From: Sphingopyxis macrogoltabida | Lineage (GTDB): Bacteria; Pseudomonadota; Alphaproteobacteria; Sphingomonadales; Sphingomonadaceae | NCBI GenBank assembly: GCA_003241685.1 | Contig: QFPJ01000023.1 | Coordinates: forward strand, 1 to 45,054 | Length of the DNA stretch: 45,054 nt | Direction: 5' to 3' | In this document: one piece after another, positions 15,396 through 23,598 of the stretch | Layout: each line of letters opens with the position of its first letter | How positions within the stretch are numbered: position 1 is the stretch's first letter | Position numbers and translations under genes: made by a program | Notes under the pieces: generated by a model | Told to the model about the DNA's origin: nothing | Seen by the model: the letters and a program-made list of their open reading frames with translations, nothing else | Database searches by the model: none

Positions 15396-16466
15396 TTGGC
15401 CAAAGCACCCGCGCGCAAGACTGCCGCGCCGAATAAAACAGCGTCCACCCCAGCGCCCACGACCAACCGCGAATCGCCGCGCGACCCCGTCCCCTATGAC
15501 GCGACGCCCGAGGAGCTGGAAAAATTCTATCGCGAAATGCTGCTGATCCGCCGTTTCGAGGAAAAGGCGGGCCAGCTGTACGGCCTGGGCCTGATCGGCG
15601 GCTTCTGCCACCTTTATATCGGGCAGGAAGCGGTCGCCGTCGGTTTGCAGTCGGCGCTGGACGGCGACAAGGACAGCGTCATCACCGGCTATCGCGACCA
15701 TGGCCACATGCTGGCCTATGGCATCGATCCGAAGGTCATCATGGCCGAACTGACCGGGCGCGCCGCCGGCATTTCAAAGGGCAAGGGCGGTTCGATGCAC
15801 ATGTTCAGCGTCGAGCATAAATTCTATGGCGGCCACGGCATCGTCGGCGCGCAGGTGTCGCTGGGCACGGGCCTGGCCTTCGCGCACAAATATCGCGGCG
15901 ACGGCGGGGTCGCGATGGCCTATTTCGGCGACGGCGCCGCGAACCAGGGCCAGGTTTACGAGAGCTTCAACATGGCCGAGCTGTGGAAGCTGCCGATCAT
16001 CTTCGTGATCGAGAACAACCAATATGCCATGGGCACGTCGGTCAACCGGTCGTCGGCGGAGGATCAGCTTTACCGTCGCGGCGAAAGCTTCCGCATTCCG
16101 GGGATGCAGGTCGACGGCATGGACGTGCTGGCGGTGCGCGGCGCGGCCGAGGCGGCGCTCGAATGGGTGCGCGCGGGCAAGGGGCCGATCCTGCTCGAAC
16201 TCAAGACCTATCGCTATCGCGGCCATTCGATGTCCGACCCGGCCAAATATCGCAGCCGCGAGGAGGTGCAGGCGGTTCGCGACAAGAGCGACGCGATCGA
16301 GCATCTGAAGAAGCTGATGCTCGACGCGGGTATCGCCGAGGACAAGATCAAGACGATCGACAAGGAAATCCGGCAGGTCGTCGCCGAGTCCGCGGACTTT
16401 GCCGAAAGCGCGCCCGAACCGGAACCCGGCGAACTCTATACCGACGTGCTGGTGGAGCAATATTGA
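15396..16466 (+). CDS. pdhA: pyruvate dehydrogenase E1 component, alpha subunit
   Basis: 356 residues. With the beta subunit it decarboxylates pyruvate on thiamine diphosphate and acetylates the lipoyl arm. The thiamine-diphosphate motif is clear: GDGAANQGQVYESFNMAELW through to IENN, and the phospho-loop region YRYRGHSMSDPAKYR is conserved. The N terminus has an extra Ala/Pro/Thr-rich lead of about 30 residues. The start is a TTG at 15396, supported by AAAGGAAA 5 nt upstream; no ATG or GTG is available near the conserved domain. pdhB begins one base after the stop. Confidence 0.96.
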   Translation: MAKAPARKTAAPNKTASTPAPTTNRESPRDPVPYDATPEELEKFYREMLLIRRFEEKAGQLYGLGLIGGFCHLYIGQEAVAVGLQSALDGDKDSVITGYRDHGHMLAYGIDPKVIMAELTGRAAGISKGKGGSMHMFSVEHKFYGGHGIVGAQVSLGTGLAFAHKYRGDGGVAMAYFGDGAANQGQVYESFNMAELWKLPIIFVIENNQYAMGTSVNRSSAEDQLYRRGESFRIPGMQVDGMDVLAVRGAAEAALEWVRAGKGPILLELKTYRYRGHSMSDPAKYRSREEVQAVRDKSDAIEHLKKLMLDAGIAEDKIKTIDKEIRQVVAESADFAESAPEPEPGELYTDVLVEQY

Positions 16467-16467
16467 G

Positions 16468-17877
16468 ATGGCGATCGAATTGAAGATGCCGGCGCTGTCG
16501 CCGACGATGGAAGAAGGCACGCTCGCCAAATGGCTCGTCAAGGAAGGCGACACCGTCCAGTCGGGCGACATATTGGCGGAGATCGAAACCGACAAGGCGA
16601 CGATGGAGTTCGAGGCGATCGACGAAGGCACGATCGACAAGATCCTGATCGCCGAGGGCACCGACAATGTGAAGGTCGGCACCGTGATCGCCACCATCGC
16701 CGCCGAGGGGGAGGAGGCGTCCGCGCCCGCCCCGACGCCCGCACCCGCTGCCGAAGCGCCCAAAGCCGACGCACCGAAGGCCGGCGAAGCCAAGGCCGAG
16801 GATGCGCCGAAGAAGGCCGAATCCGGCACCGAGCAACTCGCCGTCAAGGCCAGGCCCCAGCTGGCCGATCCGGCCATTCCCGCCGGCACCGCGATGGTCA
16901 AGACGACCGTCCGCGAGGCGCTGCGCGATGCGATGGCGGAGGAAATGCGCGCCGACGACCGCATCTTCGTGATGGGCGAGGAAGTCGCCGAATATCAGGG
17001 CGCTTATAAGGTGACGCAGGGCCTGCTCGACGAATTCGGGGCGCGCCGGGTCATCGACACGCCGATCACCGAATATGGCTTTGCCGGCCTGGGTTCGGGG
17101 GCGGCGATGGGCGGGTTGAAGCCGGTCATCGAATTCATGACCTTCAATTTCGCGATGCAAGCGATCGACCATATCGTCAATTCGGCGGCGAAGACCAATT
17201 ATATGTCGGGTGGGCAGATGCGCTGTCCGATCGTGTTTCGCGGCCCCAATGGCGCGGCGAGCCGCGTCGGCGCGCAGCACAGCCAGAATTATGCGCCCTG
17301 GTATGCGAGCGTCCCCGGCCTGATCGTCATTTCGCCCTATGACGCGGCCGACGCAAAGGGCTTGCTGAAGGCGGCGATCCGCAGCGAAGACCCCGTCGTC
17401 TTCCTGGAGAATGAATTGCTGTACGGCCGCAGCTTCGAGGTGCCCGACCTGGAGGATTATGTCCTGCCGATCGGCAAGGCGCGCATCATGCGCGACGGCG
17501 GCGACGTGACGATCGTCAGCTATTCGATCGGCGTCGGGCTTGCGCTCGAGGCCGCGGAACAGCTTGCCGCCGAGGGGATCGAGGCCGAGGTAATCGACCT
17601 GCGCACGCTGCGCCCGCTCGACACCGAAACCGTGCTGGCGAGCCTGAAAAAGACCAACCGGCTCGTCGTGGTCGAGGAAGGCTGGCCCGTCTGTTCGATC
17701 GCCAGCGAAATCGCGATGGTCGCGATGGAGCAGGGTTTCGACGATCTCGACGCGCCGGTGATGCGCGTGTGCAACGAGGACGTGCCGCTGCCCTATGCCG
17801 CCAATCTGGAAAAGGCGGCGCTGGTCGACGTGCCGCGCGTCGTGACGGCGGTGAAGGCGGTCTGCAATCGGGCGTAA
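16468..17877 (+). CDS. pdhB: pyruvate dehydrogenase E1 beta subunit with N-terminal lipoyl domain
   Basis: 469 residues. Residues 1-78 are a full lipoyl domain (IELKMPALSPTMEEGTLAKW, lipoyl lysine in EIETDKATMEFEA), then an Ala/Pro/Lys-rich swinging linker (about 85-125), then the E1-beta transketolase-like domain (TVREALRDAMAEEMR, GAYKVTQGL, GPNGAASRVGAQHSQ). E1-beta subunits bearing their own lipoyl domain are characteristic of alphaproteobacteria. The ATG at 16468 directly follows the pdhA stop. The E2 (pdhC) and E3 genes do not follow in this window. Confidence 0.96.
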   Translation: MAIELKMPALSPTMEEGTLAKWLVKEGDTVQSGDILAEIETDKATMEFEAIDEGTIDKILIAEGTDNVKVGTVIATIAAEGEEASAPAPTPAPAAEAPKADAPKAGEAKAEDAPKKAESGTEQLAVKARPQLADPAIPAGTAMVKTTVREALRDAMAEEMRADDRIFVMGEEVAEYQGAYKVTQGLLDEFGARRVIDTPITEYGFAGLGSGAAMGGLKPVIEFMTFNFAMQAIDHIVNSAAKTNYMSGGQMRCPIVFRGPNGAASRVGAQHSQNYAPWYASVPGLIVISPYDAADAKGLLKAAIRSEDPVVFLENELLYGRSFEVPDLEDYVLPIGKARIMRDGGDVTIVSYSIGVGLALEAAEQLAAEGIEAEVIDLRTLRPLDTETVLASLKKTNRLVVVEEGWPVCSIASEIAMVAMEQGFDDLDAPVMRVCNEDVPLPYAANLEKAALVDVPRVVTAVKAVCNRA

Positions 17878-17883
17878 AACCCC

Positions 17884-17948
17884 ATCGTCATTGCGATGAG
17901 CGAAGCGACGATCGCTTCCGCCGGCTTTTGCCGGGTCGCAATGACGAT
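17884..17948. repeat. palindromic repeat D (REP-like)
   Basis: Perfect outer arms ATCGTCATTGCGA (17884-17896) and TCGCAATGACGAT (17936-17948) enclose a second small hairpin (GCCGGCTTTTGCCGG). It sits immediately after pdhB and may end its transcript. It differs in sequence from the repeats at 5.5-5.9 kb. Confidence 0.8.
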
Positions 17949-17971
17949 ATTGTGGTGGTAGCGCGCAGCGC

Positions 17972-18607
17972 ATGACCGAAGACGCCGCCCCGCAATTCCC
18001 CCTTTATCCCGACATCCGCGATCCGCGGGTGATGGTGGCGGTGCGGCGCGACCGTCGGGCGGCGGTGGCCGCGCTGTGGGCGCTCGCCGAGCGGCTGACC
18101 CGGCTGGTGCGCGATGCGCGGGAGCCGTTGATCGGCCAGATCAAGCTGGCCTGGTGGCGCGACATGGCCGGGCTGGTCGCCACGGACCCCGCCGCCTTGC
18201 CGAAGGGCGAACCGCTGCTTGCCGAACTGGGCGGCGCGTGGGCGGGGCAGGGCGGGCTCGACGCGCTCGTCGATGCGGCGGAGGCGATGCTGCTGGCCGA
18301 GGAGGACGGCGCGCGGCGCGCGGCCGCGACGGCCTTTGGCGAAGCGCTTTTTGCGCTCTCCGGCGGCGGTTGCGGCGCGCGCTGGGGGTTGGTGTGGGGC
18401 GCGGCCTTGCAGAATGACGAACGCGACGCGCGGCTGTTGTTCGCCGCCGCGCGCGCGCTTCCGGCGCCGCCGCGCGCCTCTTTTCAGGGCAGCCGGGCGC
18501 TGGTCATGCTCGATCGCTGGGGCGCGGCGGTCGCGGCGGCCGATGGTGCGCGGCGCTGGCGGTATGAAGGATTGCTGCTGCTGCGGATCGGCCTTATCGG
18601 CCGCTGA
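17972..18607 (+). CDS. squalene/phytoene-synthase-fold protein lacking catalytic motifs
   Basis: 211 residues. The N-terminal half (RDRRAAVAALWALAERLTRLVRDAREPLIGQIKLAWWRDM) matches the squalene/phytoene synthase superfamily, especially the EPLxGxIxLxWWRD signature shared with NDUFAF6-type complex I assembly factors. The aspartate-rich DxxxD motifs needed for prenyl-diphosphate catalysis are not visible, so enzyme activity is unlikely. The protein is shorter than true synthases (about 280 residues). It lies alone between pdhB and cysE. An assembly-factor role is only an inference from the NDUFAF6 resemblance. Confidence 0.7.
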   Translation: MTEDAAPQFPLYPDIRDPRVMVAVRRDRRAAVAALWALAERLTRLVRDAREPLIGQIKLAWWRDMAGLVATDPAALPKGEPLLAELGGAWAGQGGLDALVDAAEAMLLAEEDGARRAAATAFGEALFALSGGGCGARWGLVWGAALQNDERDARLLFAAARALPAPPRASFQGSRALVMLDRWGAAVAAADGARRWRYEGLLLLRIGLIGR

Positions 18608-18693
18608 CCGGCAAAAGCGCGTCGGGGGTGGAAATGGCGCGCCCGACGATCTATCTTATGCGGTACAGAAATAGGGTCGCAGGGGACATTGGA

Positions 18694-19413
18694 ATGTTCA
18701 ACGGGCTGATCGCCTATCTCGATTCGATCAAGGCGCGCGATCCCGCGCCGCGTTCGCGTTGGGAAATATTGCTTTACCCCGGCCTGATCGCCGTCGGGAT
18801 GCACCGCATCGCGCACTGGCTGTTCGAGGCGGATCTGTTTTTCCTGGCGCGTTTCGTCAATCATTTCGCGCGCTGGATGACCGGCATCGACATTCACCCG
18901 GGCGCGCAGATCGGCCGGCACCTGTTCATCGATCACGGCTTTGGCGTCGTCATCGGCGAAACGGCGGAGATCGGCGACAATGTTTCCATCTATCATGACG
19001 TGACGCTGGGCGGCACGGACCCCGCCAACGGGATCGGCGGCAAGCGCCATCCGACGCTGGGCGATGACGTCATCGTCGGGTCGGGCGCCCAGATATTGGG
19101 GCCGATCACCGTGCACCCGCGCGCGCGTGTCGGCGCCAATGCCGTGGTGACGAAGGACGTACCCGAAGGCGCGGTAATGGTGGGCATTCCCGCGCGTTCG
19201 ACCCTGCTCGACGCGACCGAATATGCGCGCGAGTTCGTGCCCTATGGCACGCCGTGCAGCGAAACCTTCGATCCCGCGACGCAGAAGATCGAATTGCTGC
19301 AATGCCAGTTGGAACAGATGCAGAAACAGCTCGCGGCGCTGGTCGCCGAACGCGAAACTGCGGATGCCGACGATGCGGCGCCGCAGCGCAAGGGAGGGCG
19401 GAAAAGCGCCTGA
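18694..19413 (+). CDS. cysE: serine O-acetyltransferase (EpsC/CysE type)
   Basis: 239 residues. It acetylates L-serine with acetyl-CoA, the first step of cysteine synthesis. The left-handed beta-helix hexapeptides run from IHPGAQIGRHLFIDHGFGVV through GETAEIGDNVSIYHDVTLGG to GAQILGPITVHPRARVGANAVV, with the catalytic His/Asp residues in place. A C-terminal coiled tail (QKIELLQCQLEQMQKQLAAL) extends beyond the core. The ATG at 18694 was chosen because AGGGGA precedes it by 7 nt and it gives the EpsC N terminus FNGLIAYLDSIKARDPAPRS; in-frame ATGs upstream lack support. The stop overlaps the next gene by one base. Confidence 0.93.
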   Translation: MFNGLIAYLDSIKARDPAPRSRWEILLYPGLIAVGMHRIAHWLFEADLFFLARFVNHFARWMTGIDIHPGAQIGRHLFIDHGFGVVIGETAEIGDNVSIYHDVTLGGTDPANGIGGKRHPTLGDDVIVGSGAQILGPITVHPRARVGANAVVTKDVPEGAVMVGIPARSTLLDATEYAREFVPYGTPCSETFDPATQKIELLQCQLEQMQKQLAALVAERETADADDAAPQRKGGRKSA

Positions 19414-19760
19414 TGGGAACGGTGACGCCTCTGCCGTTCGCAGCGAGAACGGCACCGCAACAGACCGGGTTCGAGCGCACCGAGCTTCTTCGCATCCTCG
19501 ATCTTTACGGCCGCATGGTCGCCGCCGGGCACTGGCGCGACTATGCGATGGATTTCCACCGCGACGTCGCGATATTCTCGGCCTTTCGCCGCACCGCCGA
19601 ACGGCCCGAGTATCGGATAGAAAAGCGCCCCGGCCTGCGGAACCGGCAGGGCATGTGGGCCCTTGTTTCCGAAGCCGGGGCGATATTGAAACGCGGGGAC
19701 GAGCTGGCCAATGTGCTCGCCCCCGTCGAACGCAAGCTTATGAAGCTGGTTGGGGACTGA
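19413..19760 (+). CDS. DUF2794 protein
   Basis: 115 residues of a family of unknown function restricted largely to alphaproteobacteria. Typical stretches are FERTELLRILDLYGRMVAAGHWRDYAMDFHRDVAIFSAFRRTAERPEYRIEKRP and GAILKRGDELANVLAPVERKLMKLV. It is cytoplasmic, with no signal or membrane segment. The ATG shares its A with the stop codon of cysE (TGATG), indicating translational coupling. Its 3' end overlaps the convergent DUF2157 gene by 23 bp. Confidence 0.85.
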   Translation: MGTVTPLPFAARTAPQQTGFERTELLRILDLYGRMVAAGHWRDYAMDFHRDVAIFSAFRRTAERPEYRIEKRPGLRNRQGMWALVSEAGAILKRGDELANVLAPVERKLMKLVGD

Positions 19761-20811
19761 CCGGGGTCCCCGTCGCCGGTAGCTGCCCCGCCAGATTTTC
19801 GGGCAGGACGCCGACCACCGCCGCGCGTGCATTCTGCCAGAAGGCGGACAGCAGCAGCAGCGCCGATCCGATGACGAAGGCGGTCAGCGCGACGTTCAGT
19901 TCGACCGCGCCAAAGGTTCGGAACAGCGTCGTCAGCGCGAACAGCACATAGGCCAGCGCCGACACGAGCAGCGCCCGGCGATCGATCGCGAGCGCGATCA
20001 GCCCGAACGCGACATAGATGCCGATGACGGCCACCGCCGCCGCGCTGCCGATATCGTCGCCGCGCGTGACGCCGAGCAGGTGGAAGATCGGGTGCACGAT
20101 CATCGGTGCGGCGAGCAGGTGCAGCCAGAAGGCGACGTCGCTGCGCCGCGTCTGGCGCACGCGGTCGCTGCGGTCCCACCACATGGCCAGCGTGAAGACG
20201 CCAAGCCCCGCGATCAGCACCAGCACCATCGGCAGCGTGCCATCGGGGCTGGGGATGCCGGTGATGGCCAGAACCAGCGCGACGGCGGTCGCGGCCAGCG
20301 CCGCCGTTCCGGCCGCGACGGTGATCGGCACCATGAAGCGTTTCCAGTGCAGCCAGGTCGCCCCGGCGGTGACCAGCGCCATCGCGCTGACGACGCCGGC
20401 CATCACGGCTTCGCCCGGCCTGGACCCGAATATCGCCTCGCCATGCTCGACGAGTAAGCCGACCATCGTCGCGGCGACGCCGCCGGAAAAGGCAAGGACG
20501 AGCACGATGCTGGGCAGCGCCATGCGGCGGCGGCGGGTGAAATATTCGGCGAGCATCCACGCCGTCGCGGCGACGAACGCGCCCATCAGCGCGCTGTGGA
20601 TCGACTGGCCGATCCAGCCAACGGCGAGCAGCAGGATCACCGCGGCGATGCTGACGAAAATGTCGTTGAAGCCGGTGATCAGGCGGAAGGATTCTTCGTC
20701 CGCACCGGGGGCTGCGCGCACCGATGCGATATGCGACCGAAAGGCCGCGGCGGCCTCTGGCGGCAATATTCCGGCATCGACCGCGGCTTGCAGGTCGCTT
20801 TCACTATACAT
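19738..20811 (-). CDS. DUF2157-like polytopic membrane protein
   Basis: 357 residues. A short cytoplasmic N-terminal domain (YSESDLQAAVDAGILPPEAAAAFRSHI) of the DUF2157 type precedes about ten membrane segments, beginning near FNDIFVSIAAVILLLAVGWI and ending before ENARAAVVGVLP-like residues. No transporter signature or catalytic residue is recognised, so the function is unknown. AAAAGGACG precedes the ATG at 20811. It converges with the DUF2794 gene and overlaps its end by 23 bp. Upstream lies a hairpin that separates it from the SDR gene. Confidence 0.78.
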   Translation of the reverse strand: MYSESDLQAAVDAGILPPEAAAAFRSHIASVRAAPGADEESFRLITGFNDIFVSIAAVILLLAVGWIGQSIHSALMGAFVAATAWMLAEYFTRRRRMALPSIVLVLAFSGGVAATMVGLLVEHGEAIFGSRPGEAVMAGVVSAMALVTAGATWLHWKRFMVPITVAAGTAALAATAVALVLAITGIPSPDGTLPMVLVLIAGLGVFTLAMWWDRSDRVRQTRRSDVAFWLHLLAAPMIVHPIFHLLGVTRGDDIGSAAAVAVIGIYVAFGLIALAIDRRALLVSALAYVLFALTTLFRTFGAVELNVALTAFVIGSALLLLSAFWQNARAAVVGVLPENLAGQLPATGTPVSPQPAS

Positions 20812-20897
20812 CGGGGTCGTCCTTTTCGTCCGATCCCCTTGCCCCGCAGCCTGAATGCCACAGGCGTATTGCTGTGTCAATACAGTGATGCGCCAGC

Positions 20898-20928
20898 CAC
20901 CTCCCCGTGCCGCTGACACGGGGAGGTG
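20898..20928 (-). terminator. hairpin after the SDR gene
   Basis: CACCTCCCCGTG and CACGGGGAGGTG form a perfect 12-bp stem around seven bases, just beyond the SDR stop codon. No T-run follows on the minus strand, so it is a hairpin-type or factor-assisted terminator candidate. Confidence 0.5.
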
Positions 20929-20934
20929 CGTGGA

Positions 20935-21837
20935 TCATCCGAGCGCCTGCAGCGCCTTCATCACGATCATCGACTGTTCGCTGCCCGACTGGGGCACGAT
21001 TTCGCCGTTGCGGTCGATGATCTTGTCCCAAGCCGCCGCGACGCCTTCGGGCGTGCGCTGATCGTCGGGCAGGGCGACGCCCGGCGTCGCGGTGACATAG
21101 GCGGCGTGATAGGCGCCAGCCCCGGCGCCGATGATCATGTTGGTCGGCGCATCCTCGCTCACCAGATACAGCGCGGCGGGCACGACATTTTCGGGGGTGA
21201 ATTTTTCGAACAGTTCGGGCGGGAAAATATCTTCGGTCATGCGCGTGCCGGCGACCGGCGCGATCGTGTTGCAGCGGACGTTATACTTCGCGCCTTCGAG
21301 GTGCAGCGTCTTGGTCAGACCGGCGAGGCCCAGCTTCGCGGCGCCATAATTGGCCTGGCCGAAGTTGCCGTAAAGGCCGGTCGACGAAGCGGTCATCAGG
21401 ATGCGGCCATAGGTCTGTTCGCGCATGATGTCCCAGACCGCCTTGGTGACATTCGCGCTGCCGAGCAGGTGAACCTTGACGACCAGATCGAAATCGGCGG
21501 GTTCCATCTTGGCAAAGCTCTTGTCGCGCAGGATGCCGGCGTTGTTGATCAGGATGTGGACGCCGCCCCATTCCTCTTTCGCCTTGGCCACCATTTCGAC
21601 CATCTGGTCATATTCGGTGACGCTGCCGCCGTTCGACATGGCGGTGCCGCCCGCCGCCCGGATTTCCTCGACCACCTCCAGCGCGGCGTCCGAATGGCCG
21701 GTGCCGTCGCGTGCGCCGCCCAGATCGTTGACGACCACCTTCGCGCCGCGGCGCGCCAGTTCCAGCGCATAGGCGCGGCCGAGACCGCCGCCAGCGCCGG
21801 TGACGATAGCAACGCGCCCGTCAAATTTGATCGTCAT
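20935..21837 (-). CDS. SDR-family 3-hydroxyacyl-CoA dehydrogenase-like oxidoreductase
   Basis: 300 residues of the short-chain dehydrogenase family. Visible are the cofactor motif TGAGGGLGR, the NNAGILRDKSF stretch, catalytic Ser in TASSTGLYGN and the Y-G-A-A-K pair. The NNAG-I-LRDKSF block and the length point to the subgroup related to the dehydrogenase part of peroxisomal multifunctional enzyme 2 (HSD17B4), which acts on (3R)-hydroxyacyl-CoA; the substrate here is inferred. The ATG at 21837 follows GGGAGA by 6 nt. It is divergent from the phosphate porin gene and probably monocistronic. Confidence 0.88.
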   Translation of the reverse strand: MTIKFDGRVAIVTGAGGGLGRAYALELARRGAKVVVNDLGGARDGTGHSDAALEVVEEIRAAGGTAMSNGGSVTEYDQMVEMVAKAKEEWGGVHILINNAGILRDKSFAKMEPADFDLVVKVHLLGSANVTKAVWDIMREQTYGRILMTASSTGLYGNFGQANYGAAKLGLAGLTKTLHLEGAKYNVRCNTIAPVAGTRMTEDIFPPELFEKFTPENVVPAALYLVSEDAPTNMIIGAGAGAYHAAYVTATPGVALPDDQRTPEGVAAAWDKIIDRNGEIVPQSGSEQSMIVMKALQALG

Positions 21838-21936
21838 AGGAATCTCCCGAAAGGTTGCTTGCAAAAACCGACACGTCCTTAGCCGTTCGCATCGGACTGG
21901 CAAGGGAAGAGTGCGCCATATCGCGCGGCAACAAAA

Positions 21937-21976
21937 TCGTCATCATCGTGTCGCGCAAATGTCATATATCGGTCAT
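21937..21976 (+). promoter_or_regulatory. PhoB box array (four phased half-sites)
   Basis: The core is ATGTCAT-ATAT-CGGTCAT (21959-21976), two direct repeats spaced 11 bp start-to-start, close to the PhoB consensus CTGTCAT-N4-CTGTCAT. Two weaker half-sites continue the same 11-bp phase upstream: TCGTCAT (21937) and GTGTCGC (21948). The core ends about 41 bp before the porin start codon, where the Pho box should replace the -35. It supports phosphate-starvation control of the porin. Confidence 0.75.
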
Positions 21977-22017
21977 AGGGGGCGCCGAACGCCACCCTGC
22001 CAACGGAGCTTCCATTC

Positions 22018-23397
22018 ATGCGCCCTGCCTTTGCCGCCGCCCTGCTGGCGACTTCCATGCTTTCCCTGCCGAGCGCGGCCCGGGCGCAGCCGATGACGGC
22101 GGCGGAGGCGGCAGAGCTGCGCGCCGAGCTTGCGGCGCTGAAGACACAGGTCGCCACGCTGGAAGCCCGGCTCGATGCGGCGGCGCCGCCGACCGCGACG
22201 GGCGCGCCGACGATGTCCGCCCCGGCACCGTCCGCGCCCGCTGCGCCCACGGTCACGGCGAAGCCCGCGACCGACATAAGCTGGAAGGGCGCGCCCGAAC
22301 TCAAGACCGAGGATGGCTGGAGCTTCAAACCGCGGGGCCGGGTTCAGGTCGACCTGGCCGGGGTCGATACGCCGGCGGGCGTCACGGGAGCGCGCGGCGG
22401 CCTGAAGACAGAATTCCGCCGCGTCTATCTGGGCGTCGATGGCAAGATCCCCGGCGGCTTCGGTTATCGGGTGGAGGCCGATATCGCGGGCAATGCGGTC
22501 GAAATGACCGATGTCTATCTGACCTATGGCACCGGCCCGCTGTCGGTGACGGTCGGACAGATCAAGCCTTTCTGGTCGCTCGACGAGATGACCAGCGATC
22601 TGTTCACCAGCTTCATGGAACGCGCCGCCTTTACCCAGGCGTTCGGTTTCGAGCGCAAGGTCGGCCTGTCGGCGCAATATAAGGGCAAGGCGGTGCTGCT
22701 TCAGGGCGGGGTGTTCGGCGCCAATGCCGAAGATTTGCTCGACGACAGCAACAACAGCATCGGCGTCGACGGCCGCGCGATCTGGATGCCGCGGTTCGGC
22801 GATGTCCAGCTGCATCTCGGCGGATCGGCGCACTGGCGCGATATGAACGATCCCGCCGCCACCGCGCGCTATCGCGCCCGGCCCGTTGCCCATACCACCG
22901 ATGTCCGGCTGGTCGACACGCGGATGATCGATGCCAGCGGCGATCGGGGGTTCGGGCTGGAAGCGGCGCTTGTCGCGGGGCCCTTCCATGCGGCGGGCGA
23001 GAGCTTTTGGCAGACGATGCGGCGTCCGGGGGCGAGCGACCCGACCTTCTTCGGCGGCTATGCCGAGGTTGGACTGGTGCTGACCCCCGGCGACCGGCGC
23101 GGTTACAAGGACGGCGCCTTCGACCGGCTGAAGCCGTCGCGGCCGATCACCGCCGGCGGTATGGGCGCCGTCGAGGTCAATCTGCGCTACGATCATCTCG
23201 ATCTCAACGACGGCGGCATCGTCGGCGGGCGCCAGCGCGCGGCGCTGATCGGCCTGGTGTGGGCGCCGATCGACTATATCCGCCTGACCGCCAGCTATGC
23301 GCGGCTGCGGATCAACGACGCGGCGGTCGCCACGGCGACGGGCGACCGCGACTATTCGGCCGACAGTTTCGGACTGCGCACGCAAATCGACTTTTGA
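22018..23397 (+). CDS. OprP/OprO-type phosphate-selective porin
   Basis: 459 residues with a Sec signal (cleavage after ARA, residue 23), a short coiled coil (about 27-55, AAELRAELAALKTQVATLEARL), a low-complexity Ala/Pro/Thr linker and a beta-barrel. The stretch TVGQIKPFWSLDEMTSDLFTSFMERA is the hallmark of the Porin_O_P family (PF07396), and the protein ends in phenylalanine as barrels do. It should form a trimeric outer-membrane channel for phosphate or polyphosphate. The PhoB array just upstream independently supports this role. It is divergent from the SDR gene. Confidence 0.9.
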   Translation: MRPAFAAALLATSMLSLPSAARAQPMTAAEAAELRAELAALKTQVATLEARLDAAAPPTATGAPTMSAPAPSAPAAPTVTAKPATDISWKGAPELKTEDGWSFKPRGRVQVDLAGVDTPAGVTGARGGLKTEFRRVYLGVDGKIPGGFGYRVEADIAGNAVEMTDVYLTYGTGPLSVTVGQIKPFWSLDEMTSDLFTSFMERAAFTQAFGFERKVGLSAQYKGKAVLLQGGVFGANAEDLLDDSNNSIGVDGRAIWMPRFGDVQLHLGGSAHWRDMNDPAATARYRARPVAHTTDVRLVDTRMIDASGDRGFGLEAALVAGPFHAAGESFWQTMRRPGASDPTFFGGYAEVGLVLTPGDRRGYKDGAFDRLKPSRPITAGGMGAVEVNLRYDHLDLNDGGIVGGRQRAALIGLVWAPIDYIRLTASYARLRINDAAVATATGDRDYSADSFGLRTQIDF

Positions 23398-23598
23398 GGC
23401 CGGTGGGGACGGTGACGGCGATCGGTTTTATCGCCGCGAAACCGCATGATCTTAACATAGGTTCTTGATCAGAAATCCGGGCGGAGAGAAAGAGGCCTTT
23501 CCCGACCGCCGCAGCGATCAGATGCGGACTTGCAGCGGTGGGGCTTAACAGCCATGACCCGTCGGCACGCCCCGCGGCGCGGGTGCCGGAAAGAGGGT

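Noticed and set aside
17972..18607. Active squalene or phytoene synthase of a hopanoid or carotenoid cluster
   Set aside because: Aspartate-rich catalytic motifs are missing, the protein is too short, and no hopanoid or carotenoid genes are nearby.
23450..23470. TTAA-containing sequence upstream of the CHASE3 kinase gene as a CtrA site
   Set aside because: Only one TTAA half-site is present; the second, 7 bp later, is TCTT.
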